Shown: positions 11,317 to 21,209 of the stretch, piece by piece | Numbering within the stretch: position 1 is the first letter of the stretch | How the letters are laid out: each line of letters starts with the position of its first letter | Assembly: GCA_005503055.1 (NCBI GenBank) | Contig: SCOX01000013.1 | Location: forward strand, 1 to 64,000 | Direction: 5' to 3' | Length of the DNA: 64,000 nucleotides | From: Lysobacteraceae bacterium P | Lineage (GTDB): Bacteria > Pseudomonadota > Gammaproteobacteria > Xanthomonadales > Xanthomonadaceae | The notes under the pieces: generated by a model | What the model saw: the letters and a program-made list of their open reading frames with translations, nothing else | The model's database searches: none | Told to the model about the DNA's origin: nothing | Made by a program: the position numbers and the translations under genes

Positions 11317-11638
11317 GTGTTGGCTGGGTCAGCGGCTGCTCGCGGCGTTCGTGCCTTCGCATTCGCTTCCGCTTCCCCGCTGCGCTTCCCCTCCGATGTT
11401 CCGTCATTCCAGCGAAGGCTGGAATGCATTTTTATTCTGCTGTCACGGTCAGAGCAAAAAGCAGGATGGATTCCAGCTTTCGCTGGAATGACGATGAAGG
11501 CGGATTGACGATGAAGGCGGAATGACGGTGAAGGCGGAAAGACGGTGACGGAGACGGCCGACAGGCACGCAACGTCGGTACGCGGTGCCGCAGACAGATG
11601 ACGCCGCACGAAACGACGTCATCTGTGGCCCCGTCACT
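11317..11638. repeat. Convergent intergenic region with REPs and GATGAAGGCGG repeats
   Basis: About 320 bp between two convergent genes. It contains a REP in reverse orientation (11402-11427), a REP in forward orientation (11468-11493), together an inverted pair, and then a short direct repeat GATGAAGGCGGA-TGACG repeated about four times with decay (about 11493-11550). No gene was recognised. The inverted REP pair could serve as a bidirectional transcription barrier. Confidence 0.75.
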
Positions 11639-14299
11639 TCACTTCGGGTGCTTCGCCAGCCAGGCATCGATCGCCGGCAGCCGCTCCTGCTTCACCTTCG
11701 CCCGGTAAGCGATGTTGGCCATCGCCGTTTCCGCGGCGCGGCGCGAGCTTTGCGCGACATACGCCTGCGCGTAGGCCTGCACCTTGGCGATCATCGCCGG
11801 ATCCAGCGAATTGTTGGCCAGACGCGGGTAGTAGCGCGCACGCGAGGTGGAGTCCACCTTCGAGTCCACCTGCGCGCGGTGCGCGACCGCGAAATCGAAT
11901 GCCAGGTCCGGGTGCAGCGAGGCGACGGTGCGGATCATGCTCGCGCTGTTGGTAGCGCCCGGCTCGTCGGAGAGCGCCAGTTCCAGCGCACGCTGCGCCA
12001 GCGCCGGATCCTGCGTCGAGGACAGCAGCGCGTACAGCTCGTCCTTCACCAGCGGCGTCTTCTCTTCACGCGCGGCGTCGTGCAGGCGATCCCACGTCGC
12101 AGCGTCGGCATGGCGCGCGACCACGCCCAGCACGCTGCGACGCAGTTCGCCCGGCAACGCCTGCGGGTCGCGGTCCTGCGCGGCGTAGCGACGCTGCGCT
12201 TCGTCGACGATCTTGCGATCGCCCAACGCACCCAACGCCTCGATCAAATCCGTGCGCAGAATCTTCACCGGATCGGCCTCGCCCGGCGCCACGTTCCAGC
12301 CCACGCGCGCGAACACCGGCGACAGTTGCGCGATAGCGAACGCGCGGAACTTCGCCTGACGGGCCGCATCGCCGTCGTAGTACGCATCGAGGCTGCGCAG
12401 CGTGCTCGCGATCCCGCGCCAGATCTGCGGGTCGGCGTCGCGCGGCGTGACCTTCACCAGGTCCAGATAGTCCGATGGCGACTGCAATCCGGTCATGCCC
12501 AGCGCCCAGGCATCGCTCATCACGCCCAACTGGTCGATCGGATCGAGCCGCGCGAAATCCTTGCGGATCGCGGCGAACTGCGGTGCTTCGTACAAGGTGC
12601 GGTAGTAGCCGCTCTGGCCGGCATTGACGACCACCGGACCGCAGCCGGGCACGTCGATGCGACCCTGCCCGCCCTCGACGATCGTGCGAACCGGCTCGCC
12701 GCCGGGCGCCTGCGCGATCACCGGCACGCGCCAGCGCAGCGGTGCCTTGCCGGGGCGATCGCGGGTGAACTCGTCCTGCGTCAGCGTGAGCGCGGTCTTG
12801 CCGTCGCTGCATGCCGCCGCCTTCACGCGCAACATGGGGATGCCCGGCTGCAGGGTGAAATCGTGCGCGATGTCGAGCACGGGCTTGCCCGCGGCGGCCT
12901 GGATTTCGCGCCACAGATCGTCGGAAACCGTGTTGCCGTAGGCGTGCACCTTCATGTAATTGCGCACGCCCTCCCGCCATGCGTCGGCGCCGACGTAACC
13001 TTCGAGCATGCGGATCACAGCGCTGCCCTTCTGGTAGGTGATCGCGTCGAACGCCTGGCTCGCCTGCTCCACGGTGTCCACGTGCTGCACCACCGGGTGC
13101 GTGGTCGCCACGGCATCGAGCGTCATCGCCGCTTCGCGCGAGCCGACGCTCTCCAGGCGCGTGTTCCACTCCGGATGCAGTTTGTCGGTGGTGCGCGAGG
13201 CCATCCACGTCGCGAAGCCTTCGTTGAGCCACAGATCGTCCCACCAGCTCATGGTCACCAGATCGCCGAACCACTGGTGGGCGATCTCGTGCGCGGCCAC
13301 CGAGAACACGCGCTGTTTGTCGGACTGCGTCGAGATGCTCGGATCCAGCAACAGCGTGTGCTCGAAGGTGAAGATCGCGCCCCAGTTTTCCATCGCGCTG
13401 AAGAACTGGCTGCCGCCCGGCGAGGCGACGTTGTCCAGCTTGGGCAGCGGATAGGGAACGCCGAAGTAGTCGTTGTACTCGCGCAGCACGTCGACCGAGG
13501 AATCCAGCGCGAAACGCGCCTGATCGATCGCCCCGCTCTGCGTGACGACGCCCACTTCGACGCCGTCGGCCGGCGCGGTGGCGCGTTCGAAGTCGCCCAC
13601 GGCAAGGAACAGCAGGTAGGTCGACATCCTCGGCGACGGCGCGAAGGCGATGCGCGTGGTGCCGTTGCCCAGGTCCGTGGTGGACGTGGCCGGCATGTTG
13701 CTCACGGCCATCTGCCCGGTGGGCACGGTGGCTTCGAGCGTGAAGGTGGCCTTGTGCGCCGGCTCGTCCCAGGAGGGAATCACGCGCCGCGCGTCGGAAT
13801 TCTCGAACTGGGTGAACAGCGCGCGCTTGCGGCCGGCCTTCGTGTCGTAGTCGATGGCGAACAGGCCGTTGGCCTGCGTGCCGATGCGGCCGGTGTATTC
13901 CAGCGCGAGCTTGTACGCACCCGGCGCGAGCGGCTTGTCGAATGCGAACGTGGCGGTCTGCGCGGCGGCGTCGACGGCGATTCTCGGCGTGAGCGCCCTG
14001 CCCCCTCCATTGGCCGGCGTGAGGCTGGCGGACGAGAACGCCATGTCCAGCGCGTTGAGCGTGATGGTCGGCGTCGCCTCCAGCACGTCCAGGGTGATCG
14101 TCGCCTTGCCCGCAAGCGTCAGCGCCCCGTCCTGCGGCGCGATCGCCACGTCGTAGTGCGTGGGCCGGACGTTGCGCGGCAGTTGCGTCGTCGTGTCGGC
14201 TCGGGTCATGGCGGCGGGAGGGGCTGCGGGTGCCGCCGTCGATGCGGCGCAGGCGGTGGCAATGGCCAGCGCGACGGCGGAAACCAGGATACGGCGCAT
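11639..14299 (-). CDS. Secreted M1-family aminopeptidase
   Basis: An 886-residue zinc metallopeptidase related to aminopeptidase N, exported by a Sec signal peptide (MRRILVSAVALAIATACA, alanine-rich after it; the CAAS context could even be a lipobox, though the pattern TAC-A is imperfect). Catalytic zinc motif HEIAH is at 337-341 with the third ligand E360 in WLNEGF; the exopeptidase motif FSAMENWG replaces GAMEN. The N-terminal beta domain, catalytic domain and long helical C-terminal domain are all present. It removes N-terminal residues from peptides, here in the periplasm or outside. The ATG at 14299 is chosen because it starts the signal peptide; the frame is open for 38 more codons. Confidence 0.93.
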   Translation of the reverse strand: MRRILVSAVALAIATACAASTAAPAAPPAAMTRADTTTQLPRNVRPTHYDVAIAPQDGALTLAGKATITLDVLEATPTITLNALDMAFSSASLTPANGGGRALTPRIAVDAAAQTATFAFDKPLAPGAYKLALEYTGRIGTQANGLFAIDYDTKAGRKRALFTQFENSDARRVIPSWDEPAHKATFTLEATVPTGQMAVSNMPATSTTDLGNGTTRIAFAPSPRMSTYLLFLAVGDFERATAPADGVEVGVVTQSGAIDQARFALDSSVDVLREYNDYFGVPYPLPKLDNVASPGGSQFFSAMENWGAIFTFEHTLLLDPSISTQSDKQRVFSVAAHEIAHQWFGDLVTMSWWDDLWLNEGFATWMASRTTDKLHPEWNTRLESVGSREAAMTLDAVATTHPVVQHVDTVEQASQAFDAITYQKGSAVIRMLEGYVGADAWREGVRNYMKVHAYGNTVSDDLWREIQAAAGKPVLDIAHDFTLQPGIPMLRVKAAACSDGKTALTLTQDEFTRDRPGKAPLRWRVPVIAQAPGGEPVRTIVEGGQGRIDVPGCGPVVVNAGQSGYYRTLYEAPQFAAIRKDFARLDPIDQLGVMSDAWALGMTGLQSPSDYLDLVKVTPRDADPQIWRGIASTLRSLDAYYDGDAARQAKFRAFAIAQLSPVFARVGWNVAPGEADPVKILRTDLIEALGALGDRKIVDEAQRRYAAQDRDPQALPGELRRSVLGVVARHADAATWDRLHDAAREEKTPLVKDELYALLSSTQDPALAQRALELALSDEPGATNSASMIRTVASLHPDLAFDFAVAHRAQVDSKVDSTSRARYYPRLANNSLDPAMIAKVQAYAQAYVAQSSRRAAETAMANIAYRAKVKQERLPAIDAWLAKHPK

Positions 14300-14579
14300 C
14301 GTTGAACTGCCTCGTGATTGTCGGGTGGAAGGGCACAGTGCCAGAGCGCGAGTGTGCCCGTCCTGCCCGATCGGCGCTTCGGCGCGGATGGGGCGTCGAT
14401 CACGGTCCCGCACATGGAGCCGGAGCGGGTGAGCGCACCCCGCGGGCCAGGGCCGGGCGCGCAGCCGTATTCATCTACCCGACCGGACGCCGTTTCATTT
14501 CGCATTCCATTGACGTCCACGCAACGAATGCGCGCGCACCCTCGCGCTACCTGAAAGACCACAACCCTGGGAGGGCGCG

Positions 14580-15026
14580 ATGAAATCAGGTACCACGATG
14601 ACCCTGTTGCTGGGCTCGCTGTTGCTGATTCCGGCCGTTGCGATGGCCGGCGACAAGGGCGACAAGGCCAAGATGATGGACACCAACGGCGACGGCTCCG
14701 TCAGCGCCGCCGAACACTCGGCGGGCGCGCAGAAGATGTTCACCGCAATGGACGCCAACGCCGACGGCAATGTCACCGCCGCCGAAATGGACGCGCACCA
14801 CGCGGCGAAAGCCGCCAAGGGCGGGGACCGCATGAAGATGACGTCCGCGCAGAAGATCAAGGCGATCGACACCAACGGCGACGGCCAGCTGTCCGCCGCC
14901 GAACACGAGGCCGGTTCGCAGCAGATGTTCGCGAAGATGGACACCAACGGCGACGGCAAGCTGAGCGCCGCCGAGATGCAGGCGGGTCACGATGCCGCCA
15001 TGAAGACCGCCGACAGCGGCCGGTGA
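14580..15026 (+). CDS. Secreted four EF-hand calcium-binding protein
   Basis: A 148-residue exported protein (signal peptide cleaved after AMA, residue 23) with four EF-hand loops: D34-E45 (DTNGDGSVSAAE), D58-E69, D97-E108 and D121-E132. Loops 1, 3 and 4 have canonical D-x-N-x-D-G spacing; loop 2 has DANADGNVTAAE, also acceptable. The loops are near-identical pairs, showing internal duplication. Probably binds calcium in the periplasm or outside; no enzymatic domain. Good ribosome-binding site GGGAGG. Divergent from the aminopeptidase. Confidence 0.92.
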   Translation: MKSGTTMTLLLGSLLLIPAVAMAGDKGDKAKMMDTNGDGSVSAAEHSAGAQKMFTAMDANADGNVTAAEMDAHHAAKAAKGGDRMKMTSAQKIKAIDTNGDGQLSAAEHEAGSQQMFAKMDTNGDGKLSAAEMQAGHDAAMKTADSGR

Positions 15027-15109
15027 TCCCAAGAGGGGTCGCCACCGATGAGGGTGGTGCGAACGATGGCCGCGGCGAGTCCGCGGCCATTCGCGTTCCG
15101 GCGGGGCGA

Positions 15110-16816
15110 TCAGCCGCGGTCGGACGTCACCACGTCATCGGCGACCACGACGCGATCGCGGCCCTCGTGCTTGGCGCGGTATAGCGCACGATCGCCGGCG
15201 CGCATCAGTTCCAGTCCGACGTCGCCGTGCTGCGGCATCAGCGCGATGCCTATCGACACCGTGATACGCAGTGCCGCTCCACCCGGCGCACCGATGCGCA
15301 AAAGCGATGCGCTGGAGCGGATGTCTTCAGCGCGTTCGAGCACGGTGGCCAGGTCGGTCTCCGGAAGGATCAGCGTGAATTCCTCGCCGCCGTAGCGGCA
15401 GGCGATGTCCTCGGCGCGGCACTTGTCCTTGAGCATCCGCGCGAACGCCGCCAACGCGACGTCACCCATGGCGTGGCCGTGACGGTCGTTGAAGGCCTTG
15501 AAGTGATCCACGTCGAGCATCATTACCGCCAGTGGCTGCTGGCGGCGCTGGCAGCGCGCGATTTCGCGCGTGAGCGATTCCTCCAGATAGCGGCGATTGA
15601 ACAGGCCGGTGAGTGGGTCGCGTATCGCCTGATGGCGCAGGCTCTCGCGCAGTCGCACGTTGGCAAGCGCCAGCGAAAGCTGCTCGCACAGGCGCACCGC
15701 CAGCGACTCGCCCGCCACGCGTCCGCGTCCCTCGCCCTGCACCGACAGCCAGCCCACGACTTCGCCGTGCGCGCTCAGCGGCACGCATAGGCCGTGCACG
15801 TCCTCCGCGCCGGCGGGCCGCCCGATGTGCGAACAGCGCAGGCCGTGGCGCAGGTCTTCCATCGCGTACGGCGCATGGCGCCGCACCGACCAGCACGATT
15901 GCGGCGCCGGCACGGGATCGTTCGGCGCCACCGCCAGGCCCCATTGCGCGACCAGCTCGGCGTGGTCGCGCGAGGCGCGGATGACGTACAGCATGCCGCC
16001 CAGTCCGGGCAGCAACTGGCGGAAGGTCGTCGCGGTTATCTCGTACAGCTCCTGCGCGTCGGACGCGCCTTGCAGCATGCTCGAATACTGGCTGAGCGCG
16101 GCCATGCTGTCGGACAGGCGCGCGAGTTGTTCGATGGTCGCGTTGAGTTCGGAGTTGGACATCGAAGCCGCAGCTTCCGCCGTCTTGCGCTCGCGGTTTT
16201 CGCGCGCGAGCAGGCGCTGCGCGTGGCCGATCAGCAACAGGCTCAGCGGGATGCCGATGCCGGCGGCGAACAGCGTGAGCCAAGCCGAACGCTCGGCGCG
16301 GCGCGAGCGCATCGACAACAGCGCGCCCTCGGCGTTGCGCAACTGCCGCAGACGTGCCGCCACGTCGCGGTCGCCGGCACGGATCGCCGTCAACGTCGGC
16401 ATGCCTTTCGCCAGCCCCGGGGCGCCGGGGCGCCAGGACTGCATCGCCAGCACGCTCAGGCGCAGGCGGTCGTCCAGCGAGCGGCGCAGGTCGATCGCGC
16501 GCCGGTGCTGGCCGGTGTTGTCCTCGACCTTCTCGGTCAACAGGTCCGATTCGCGCTGAAGCTCGCCGCCGATGCGCCAGAAGTTGTCGCGGTTCTCGGC
16601 GCGCCCGGCCAGCAGGTAGCCGCGCGACTCGGCCACGGCCTGGTGCTTGAGCGATTCGATGCGATCCAGATGGCGCAGCACGTTGTAGGTGTGCGTGACC
16701 GAGCGGTAGTCGGAGGCGAACTGGATGGCGTTGGCCACCACGTACAGGCCCAGCGCCACCAGGATGACCGTGGCCGCCAGGAACACCCGCAACGGCGAGA
16801 GTGGGCGTTTGAACAT
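15110..16816 (-). CDS. Membrane diguanylate cyclase (CHASE3-like, GAF, GGDEF)
   Basis: A 568-residue inner-membrane enzyme that should make c-di-GMP from two GTP. N-terminal TM (about 10-30), a helical periplasmic region like CHASE3 (about 35-180), second TM (about 185-205), coiled coil, GAF-like domain (about 240-390), and a GGDEF domain with active GGEEF at 476-480. An inhibitory RxxD site (RAED) stands five residues before it, so product feedback is expected. It is monocistronic, divergent from the 2H phosphoesterase. Confidence 0.92.
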   Translation of the reverse strand: MFKRPLSPLRVFLAATVILVALGLYVVANAIQFASDYRSVTHTYNVLRHLDRIESLKHQAVAESRGYLLAGRAENRDNFWRIGGELQRESDLLTEKVEDNTGQHRRAIDLRRSLDDRLRLSVLAMQSWRPGAPGLAKGMPTLTAIRAGDRDVAARLRQLRNAEGALLSMRSRRAERSAWLTLFAAGIGIPLSLLLIGHAQRLLARENRERKTAEAAASMSNSELNATIEQLARLSDSMAALSQYSSMLQGASDAQELYEITATTFRQLLPGLGGMLYVIRASRDHAELVAQWGLAVAPNDPVPAPQSCWSVRRHAPYAMEDLRHGLRCSHIGRPAGAEDVHGLCVPLSAHGEVVGWLSVQGEGRGRVAGESLAVRLCEQLSLALANVRLRESLRHQAIRDPLTGLFNRRYLEESLTREIARCQRRQQPLAVMMLDVDHFKAFNDRHGHAMGDVALAAFARMLKDKCRAEDIACRYGGEEFTLILPETDLATVLERAEDIRSSASLLRIGAPGGAALRITVSIGIALMPQHGDVGLELMRAGDRALYRAKHEGRDRVVVADDVVTSDRG

Positions 16817-16984
16817 GGCGTGGCGCAGGGCTCCGGCGCGAGTGTCCCGCGCAGCTGGCCTCCGTGCCGTGAAGAGTTCGGGGCGGAGCGGCCGGGTGGC
16901 GCTGCGTACCGGGTTTGTCGTGCATTCTATCGGCCGCGTTCAGCCGTTCTTGAGACCCAGGCCGCAGCTTTCCGGAGCCGATGC

Positions 16985-17611
16985 ATGATCGCTCTCGACA
17001 TCCTGCTCGAACCCGACGCAGCCACGCAGGTCCGCGCGATCCGCGCCAACGCCGCGCTGCGTGCCGACCATCCTGCCGGCTTCGCCTTCGACGCATCCCA
17101 CCTGCCCCACGTGACGCTGGTGCAGCGCTACGTGTACGAGCGCGATCTGCCCGCACTGATCCGGGCGATCGCGCTCGTCGCCGATGCCCACAACCCGTCC
17201 GCGCTGTCGCTGCAGGTCACCGGCGTGCACGTGCGCATCGAGGGCGACACCGGCAGTGCGTCGTGGCGCATCGCCGGCACGCCTGCGCTGCGGGCGCTGG
17301 CGGACGCCTGCCAGGCCGTGGCGCAATCGCTGGCGGTCGCGGGCGGCACCGCGGATGCCTTCGTACCCAACGAGGACGGCACGCCGATCCGCGCCTCGAC
17401 GGTCCGCTACGTCGAGACCTTCGCGCCGGACCACAACGGCGCGAACCATGTGCCGCATCTCACGCTGGGCGTGGCGACGGCCGCCTGCCTGCGCGAGCTC
17501 GAACGCGCGCCGTTCGAGCCCTTCGCCTTTTCTCCGGCAGCGATCGCCATTTACCAGCTCGGCAACCACGGCACCGCGCGGCGGTGTCTGTGGCGCTGGC
17601 CAGCCGCTTGA
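16985..17611 (+). CDS. 2H phosphoesterase / 2'-5' RNA ligase-like protein
   Basis: A 208-residue protein with two HxT motifs, PHVTLVQ (about residues 41-47) and PHLTLGV (about 158-164), the signature of the 2H phosphoesterase superfamily that includes 2'-5' RNA ligases and cyclic phosphodiesterases. It begins MIALDILLEPDA, typical of the family start; the upstream continuation of the open frame is antisense to the neighbouring cyclase gene. Substrate cannot be told; many homologues are annotated only as RNA ligase-like. Confidence 0.8.
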   Translation: MIALDILLEPDAATQVRAIRANAALRADHPAGFAFDASHLPHVTLVQRYVYERDLPALIRAIALVADAHNPSALSLQVTGVHVRIEGDTGSASWRIAGTPALRALADACQAVAQSLAVAGGTADAFVPNEDGTPIRASTVRYVETFAPDHNGANHVPHLTLGVATAACLRELERAPFEPFAFSPAAIAIYQLGNHGTARRCLWRWPAA

Positions 17612-17614
17612 CGA

Positions 17615-18577
17615 TCAGCTCTCGGGAACCCAGACGAACGCATCGCCCTGCACCTTCACGTGCCCCACGCCGGGGAACGGGAAGTGCACCGCGTACACGC
17701 GCAGATTGTCCTGTGCGGCGCGTAGCAGCAGCGCGCGACGCGCAGCCTGCGCCTTCGGCGCGTCCATGTCGTATTGCACGGTCCATTCCGGACGCTGCAC
17801 GGACACGACGTAGTGGTGCGCGGCATCGCCCAGGTACAGCAGGCGCTCGCTTCCGGACGCGATCTCGAACGCGCTGTGCCCCGGCGTGTGGCCTTCGACC
17901 GCCACGGCGTTGACGCCCGGCAGCACCTGCGCGCCGGCGGCGAAGGTCGCGACCTTCGGCCCGATCGCCGCCACCAGGGCGGCGGCATTGGGGTTGCCCT
18001 TCATCGCCTCCCATTCGGCGGACGACAGGCGGACCGCGGCGTTGGGGAACGCCAGCGCACCGTCGCGCGTCAGCAGGCCGCCGACGTGGTCCGGATGGCT
18101 GTGCGAGAGGACGACGTCGGTGACCTGCGACGGCTCCACGCTCGCGGCGCGCAATGAGGCCTGGAGCTTTCCGGCGCGCGCCCACGTGGCGTCCGCCGCG
18201 CCGGTGTCGAACAGGACCGTGCGTACGCCATCGCGCAGCAGTAGCGGCTGGATGCTCAGGTGCAGGGCATCGGTCGGGAGCCCGGCCGTCGAAAGCAGCG
18301 CGGTCACGTCGGCGGTGGGTCGGCCGACGCCGAAGGTCTTGCCGTCGTTGGCGACATCGATCGCGCCGTCGAGCAGCGCGACGGCCTCGAGCGTGCCGAT
18401 CTTGAAACGGAAGACATCGGCGTTCTGCGTGCCCTGCGGCGCGACCGGTGCGACCGGTGCGGTTGCGGCGGGTGCCGTGGCGGACGTGGCGGTTGCGTCG
18501 GCCGGCGGCTTCGAGCACGCGGACAGCGATGACGCCACCAGTGCGGCGATCAGGACGGTAAGGCGGCTGCGGGTCAT
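17615..18577 (-). CDS. MBL-fold hydrolase lipoprotein
   Basis: A 320-residue lipoprotein: lipobox LSAC after an N-terminal hydrophobic stretch, then an alanine/proline-rich linker (residues 21-50). The metallo-beta-lactamase fold shows HSHPDHVGG, GHTPGH, YLGDAAHH and a late HFPFPGVGHV, the pattern of the group containing methyl parathion hydrolase. It probably binds two zinc ions and hydrolyses an ester or lactone at the outer membrane or periplasm. The ATG at 18577 is preceded by GAGG. It overlaps nothing, converging with the 2H phosphoesterase at a 3-bp gap. Confidence 0.88.
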   Translation of the reverse strand: MTRSRLTVLIAALVASSLSACSKPPADATATSATAPAATAPVAPVAPQGTQNADVFRFKIGTLEAVALLDGAIDVANDGKTFGVGRPTADVTALLSTAGLPTDALHLSIQPLLLRDGVRTVLFDTGAADATWARAGKLQASLRAASVEPSQVTDVVLSHSHPDHVGGLLTRDGALAFPNAAVRLSSAEWEAMKGNPNAAALVAAIGPKVATFAAGAQVLPGVNAVAVEGHTPGHSAFEIASGSERLLYLGDAAHHYVVSVQRPEWTVQYDMDAPKAQAARRALLLRAAQDNLRVYAVHFPFPGVGHVKVQGDAFVWVPES

Positions 18578-18785
18578 GCGAGGTCCTCGGGGGTGGGAAT
18601 GCGTGTCCGGAAACCGGCGTGCGCGTCGGGATGACATCGCATCATCGGATGCGGTGTTCGTCTTCGAGCCGGTCGCCGCCGGATCATAGCGCTCGCACCT
18701 ACGGCGCGCGGCCGACGCGCACTGCAATCTCATTCCCTGAGACGTCCCTCCCCTACAACGCTCTGCCCATCGCGGAGCTTCACGC

Positions 18786-21209
18786 ATGACCCAGCCGGCG
18801 CGCAGCCAGTCCGATCTTTCCGTCTTTCCGGAGGTTGCGCGAGCGCGACCGGCCGCCGACGGACACGCGCTCGCGCAGCGGCTGGAGAACAAATACCTGT
18901 CGCGCATCACCGGCGTGCACACCGTGCCCGGCCGGCCGGAGCGCAGCGTACCGATGCCGGCCGACGTCCCGTCGGGCATCGCGCAGGCGCTGGCGGCGCG
19001 CGGCATCGACCGGCTCTATTCGCACCAGGCCGAAGCGTGGGAGGCCGTGCGGCGCGGCGAGGACGTGGTGATCGCCACCGCCACGGCGTCGGGCAAGAGC
19101 CTGTGCTACCTGCTCCCGGTGCTGGCCGCCGCATCCACGCAACGCGCCAAGGCGCTGTTCCTGTTTCCGACCAAGGCCCTCGCCCAGGACCAGGTCGCCG
19201 AACTGCTGGAGCTCAACGCCGCCGGCAACCTGGGCGTGCGCACCTTCACCTTCGACGGCGACACGCCGGGCGATGCGCGCCAGGCCATCCGCCTGCACGG
19301 AGACATCGTCGTGAGCAATCCCGACATGCTCCATCAGGGCATCCTCCCGCACCACACCAAGTGGGCGCAGTTCTTCGAGAACCTGCGCTACGTGGTGATC
19401 GACGAGGTCCACAGCTACCGCGGCGTGTTCGGCTCGCACGTCGCCAACGTGGTCCGCCGCCTGCAGCGCATCTGCGCGTTCTACGGCTCGCGGCCGCAGT
19501 TCATCCTGTGCTCGGCCACGATCGGCAATCCCAAGGCGCACGCCGAGGCGCTGATCGAGCGCGACGTGACCGCCATCACCGAGTCCGGCGCACCCAGCGG
19601 CGACAGGCACGTGCTGCTGTGGAACCCGCCGGTGGTCAATCCGGACCTGGGCCTGCGCGCATCGGCGCGCTCACAGAGCAACCTGATCGCACGCCTGGCC
19701 ATCAAGGCCGGACTGAAGACGCTGGTGTTCGCGCAGTCGCGGTTGATGGTGGAAGTGCTGACGAAGTATCTCAAGGACGTGTTCGACAGCGACCCGCGCA
19801 AACCGGCGCGCATCCGCAGTTATCGCGGCGGTTACCTGCCGACCGAACGGCGCGAGACCGAACGTGCCATGCGCGCCGGCAGCATCGACGGCATCGTGTC
19901 CACGTCCGCATTGGAACTGGGCGTGGACATCGGTGCGCTCGATGCGGTGGTGCTCAACGGCTATCCCGGTTCGATCGCCGCGACATGGCAACGCTTCGGT
20001 CGCGCGGGGCGACGTCGGCAGCCCTCGCTCGGCGTGCTGGTCGCCAGCTCCGACCCGCTGGACCAGTACGTCATCCGCCATCCCGAATTCTTCGCCGCCG
20101 CCTCGCCCGAGCACGCGCGTATCCATGCCGACCAGCCGGTGATCCTGCTCGACCACATCCGCTGTGCGGCGTTCGAGCTTCCCTTCCAGGCACGCGAGCT
20201 GTTCGGATCGGTCGATCCGCAGGTCTACCTGCAACTTCTCTCGGAAGACGGCGTGGTGCACAACGAGCAGGACCGCTGGGAGTGGATCGCCGACAGCTAT
20301 CCCGCGAACGCGGTGAGCCTGCGCTCGGTGGCCGACGGCAATTTCGTCGTGGTCGACCGCACGCAGGGCCGGCAGACGATCATCGCCGAAGTCGACTTCT
20401 CCTCCGCTCCGCTGACGCTGTACGAGGGCGCGATCTACATGGTGCAGGCGGTTCCCTACCAGGTGGAGAGACTCGACTGGGACGGCCGCAAGGCCTTCGT
20501 CACGCGAACGCACGTGGACTATTACACCGACGCGATCGACTACACCAAGCTGAAAGTGCTCGAACGTTTCGACGGATCGCCCGCCGGGCGCGGCACTTGT
20601 CACCACGGCGAAGTGCACGTGGTCCGCCGCGTCGCCGGCTACAAGAAGATCCGCTACTACACCCACGAGAACATCGGCTACGGCCCGGTCACCCTGCCCG
20701 ACCAGGAACTTCACACGACCAGCGTGTGGTGGCAATTGCCGCAGCCGGTGCTGGAATCGACGTTCGCATCGAAACAGGAAGCGCTGGATGGCTTCCTCGG
20801 TGCCGGCTACGCACTGCACGTCGTCGCCAAGCTGGCGGTGATGGCCGAAGGCGTGGACCTGCAGAAGGCCGTCGGCGACGGCAACGGCGCGTGGTTCGCC
20901 AGCGCCGATGGACGCGGCCGCGGACAGCTTCGCTGTGGCGACGACGGCGCGGTGTCGCTGGAAGGCGGAGGGCGCTTCGTGCCCACCGTCTACCTCTACG
21001 ACAACTACCCCGGCGGCGTCGGTCTGAGCGAGCCGTTGCATTTCCGCCAGCGCGAACTCGTGCAGCGCGCTCTGGAGCTGGTCGAGCGCTGCGATTGCAA
21101 GGCCGGCTGCCCGGCATGCGTGGGCCCGGTGCTCGCCGCCGACGAAGACGCGAACCTCGCACCGCGCTCGCTCGCACTGCGCGTGCTCCAGGCGTTGTCG
21201 CACGCATGA
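18786..21209 (+). CDS. mrfA: MrfA-like DEAD/DEAH helicase
   Basis: An 807-residue superfamily 2 helicase. Motif I ATATASGKS, motif II DEVHSY, motif III CSATIGN, motif V SALELGVDIGALD and motif VI QRFGRAGRR are present, and the C-terminal region ends with a four-cysteine cluster C769-x-C771-x3-C775-x2-C778. This architecture matches YprA/MrfA of Bacillus, which with the exonuclease MrfB repairs mitomycin-type DNA crosslinks. The downstream gene encodes that exonuclease and overlaps by 4 bp, so the pair is translationally coupled. The symbol is by family resemblance. Confidence 0.9.
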   Translation: MTQPARSQSDLSVFPEVARARPAADGHALAQRLENKYLSRITGVHTVPGRPERSVPMPADVPSGIAQALAARGIDRLYSHQAEAWEAVRRGEDVVIATATASGKSLCYLLPVLAAASTQRAKALFLFPTKALAQDQVAELLELNAAGNLGVRTFTFDGDTPGDARQAIRLHGDIVVSNPDMLHQGILPHHTKWAQFFENLRYVVIDEVHSYRGVFGSHVANVVRRLQRICAFYGSRPQFILCSATIGNPKAHAEALIERDVTAITESGAPSGDRHVLLWNPPVVNPDLGLRASARSQSNLIARLAIKAGLKTLVFAQSRLMVEVLTKYLKDVFDSDPRKPARIRSYRGGYLPTERRETERAMRAGSIDGIVSTSALELGVDIGALDAVVLNGYPGSIAATWQRFGRAGRRRQPSLGVLVASSDPLDQYVIRHPEFFAAASPEHARIHADQPVILLDHIRCAAFELPFQARELFGSVDPQVYLQLLSEDGVVHNEQDRWEWIADSYPANAVSLRSVADGNFVVVDRTQGRQTIIAEVDFSSAPLTLYEGAIYMVQAVPYQVERLDWDGRKAFVTRTHVDYYTDAIDYTKLKVLERFDGSPAGRGTCHHGEVHVVRRVAGYKKIRYYTHENIGYGPVTLPDQELHTTSVWWQLPQPVLESTFASKQEALDGFLGAGYALHVVAKLAVMAEGVDLQKAVGDGNGAWFASADGRGRGQLRCGDDGAVSLEGGGRFVPTVYLYDNYPGGVGLSEPLHFRQRELVQRALELVERCDCKAGCPACVGPVLAADEDANLAPRSLALRVLQALSHA

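Noticed and set aside
11585-14305. 906-codon frame antisense to the aminopeptidase
   Set aside because: Antisense shadow of a gene with an HEIAH zinc motif; no independent evidence.
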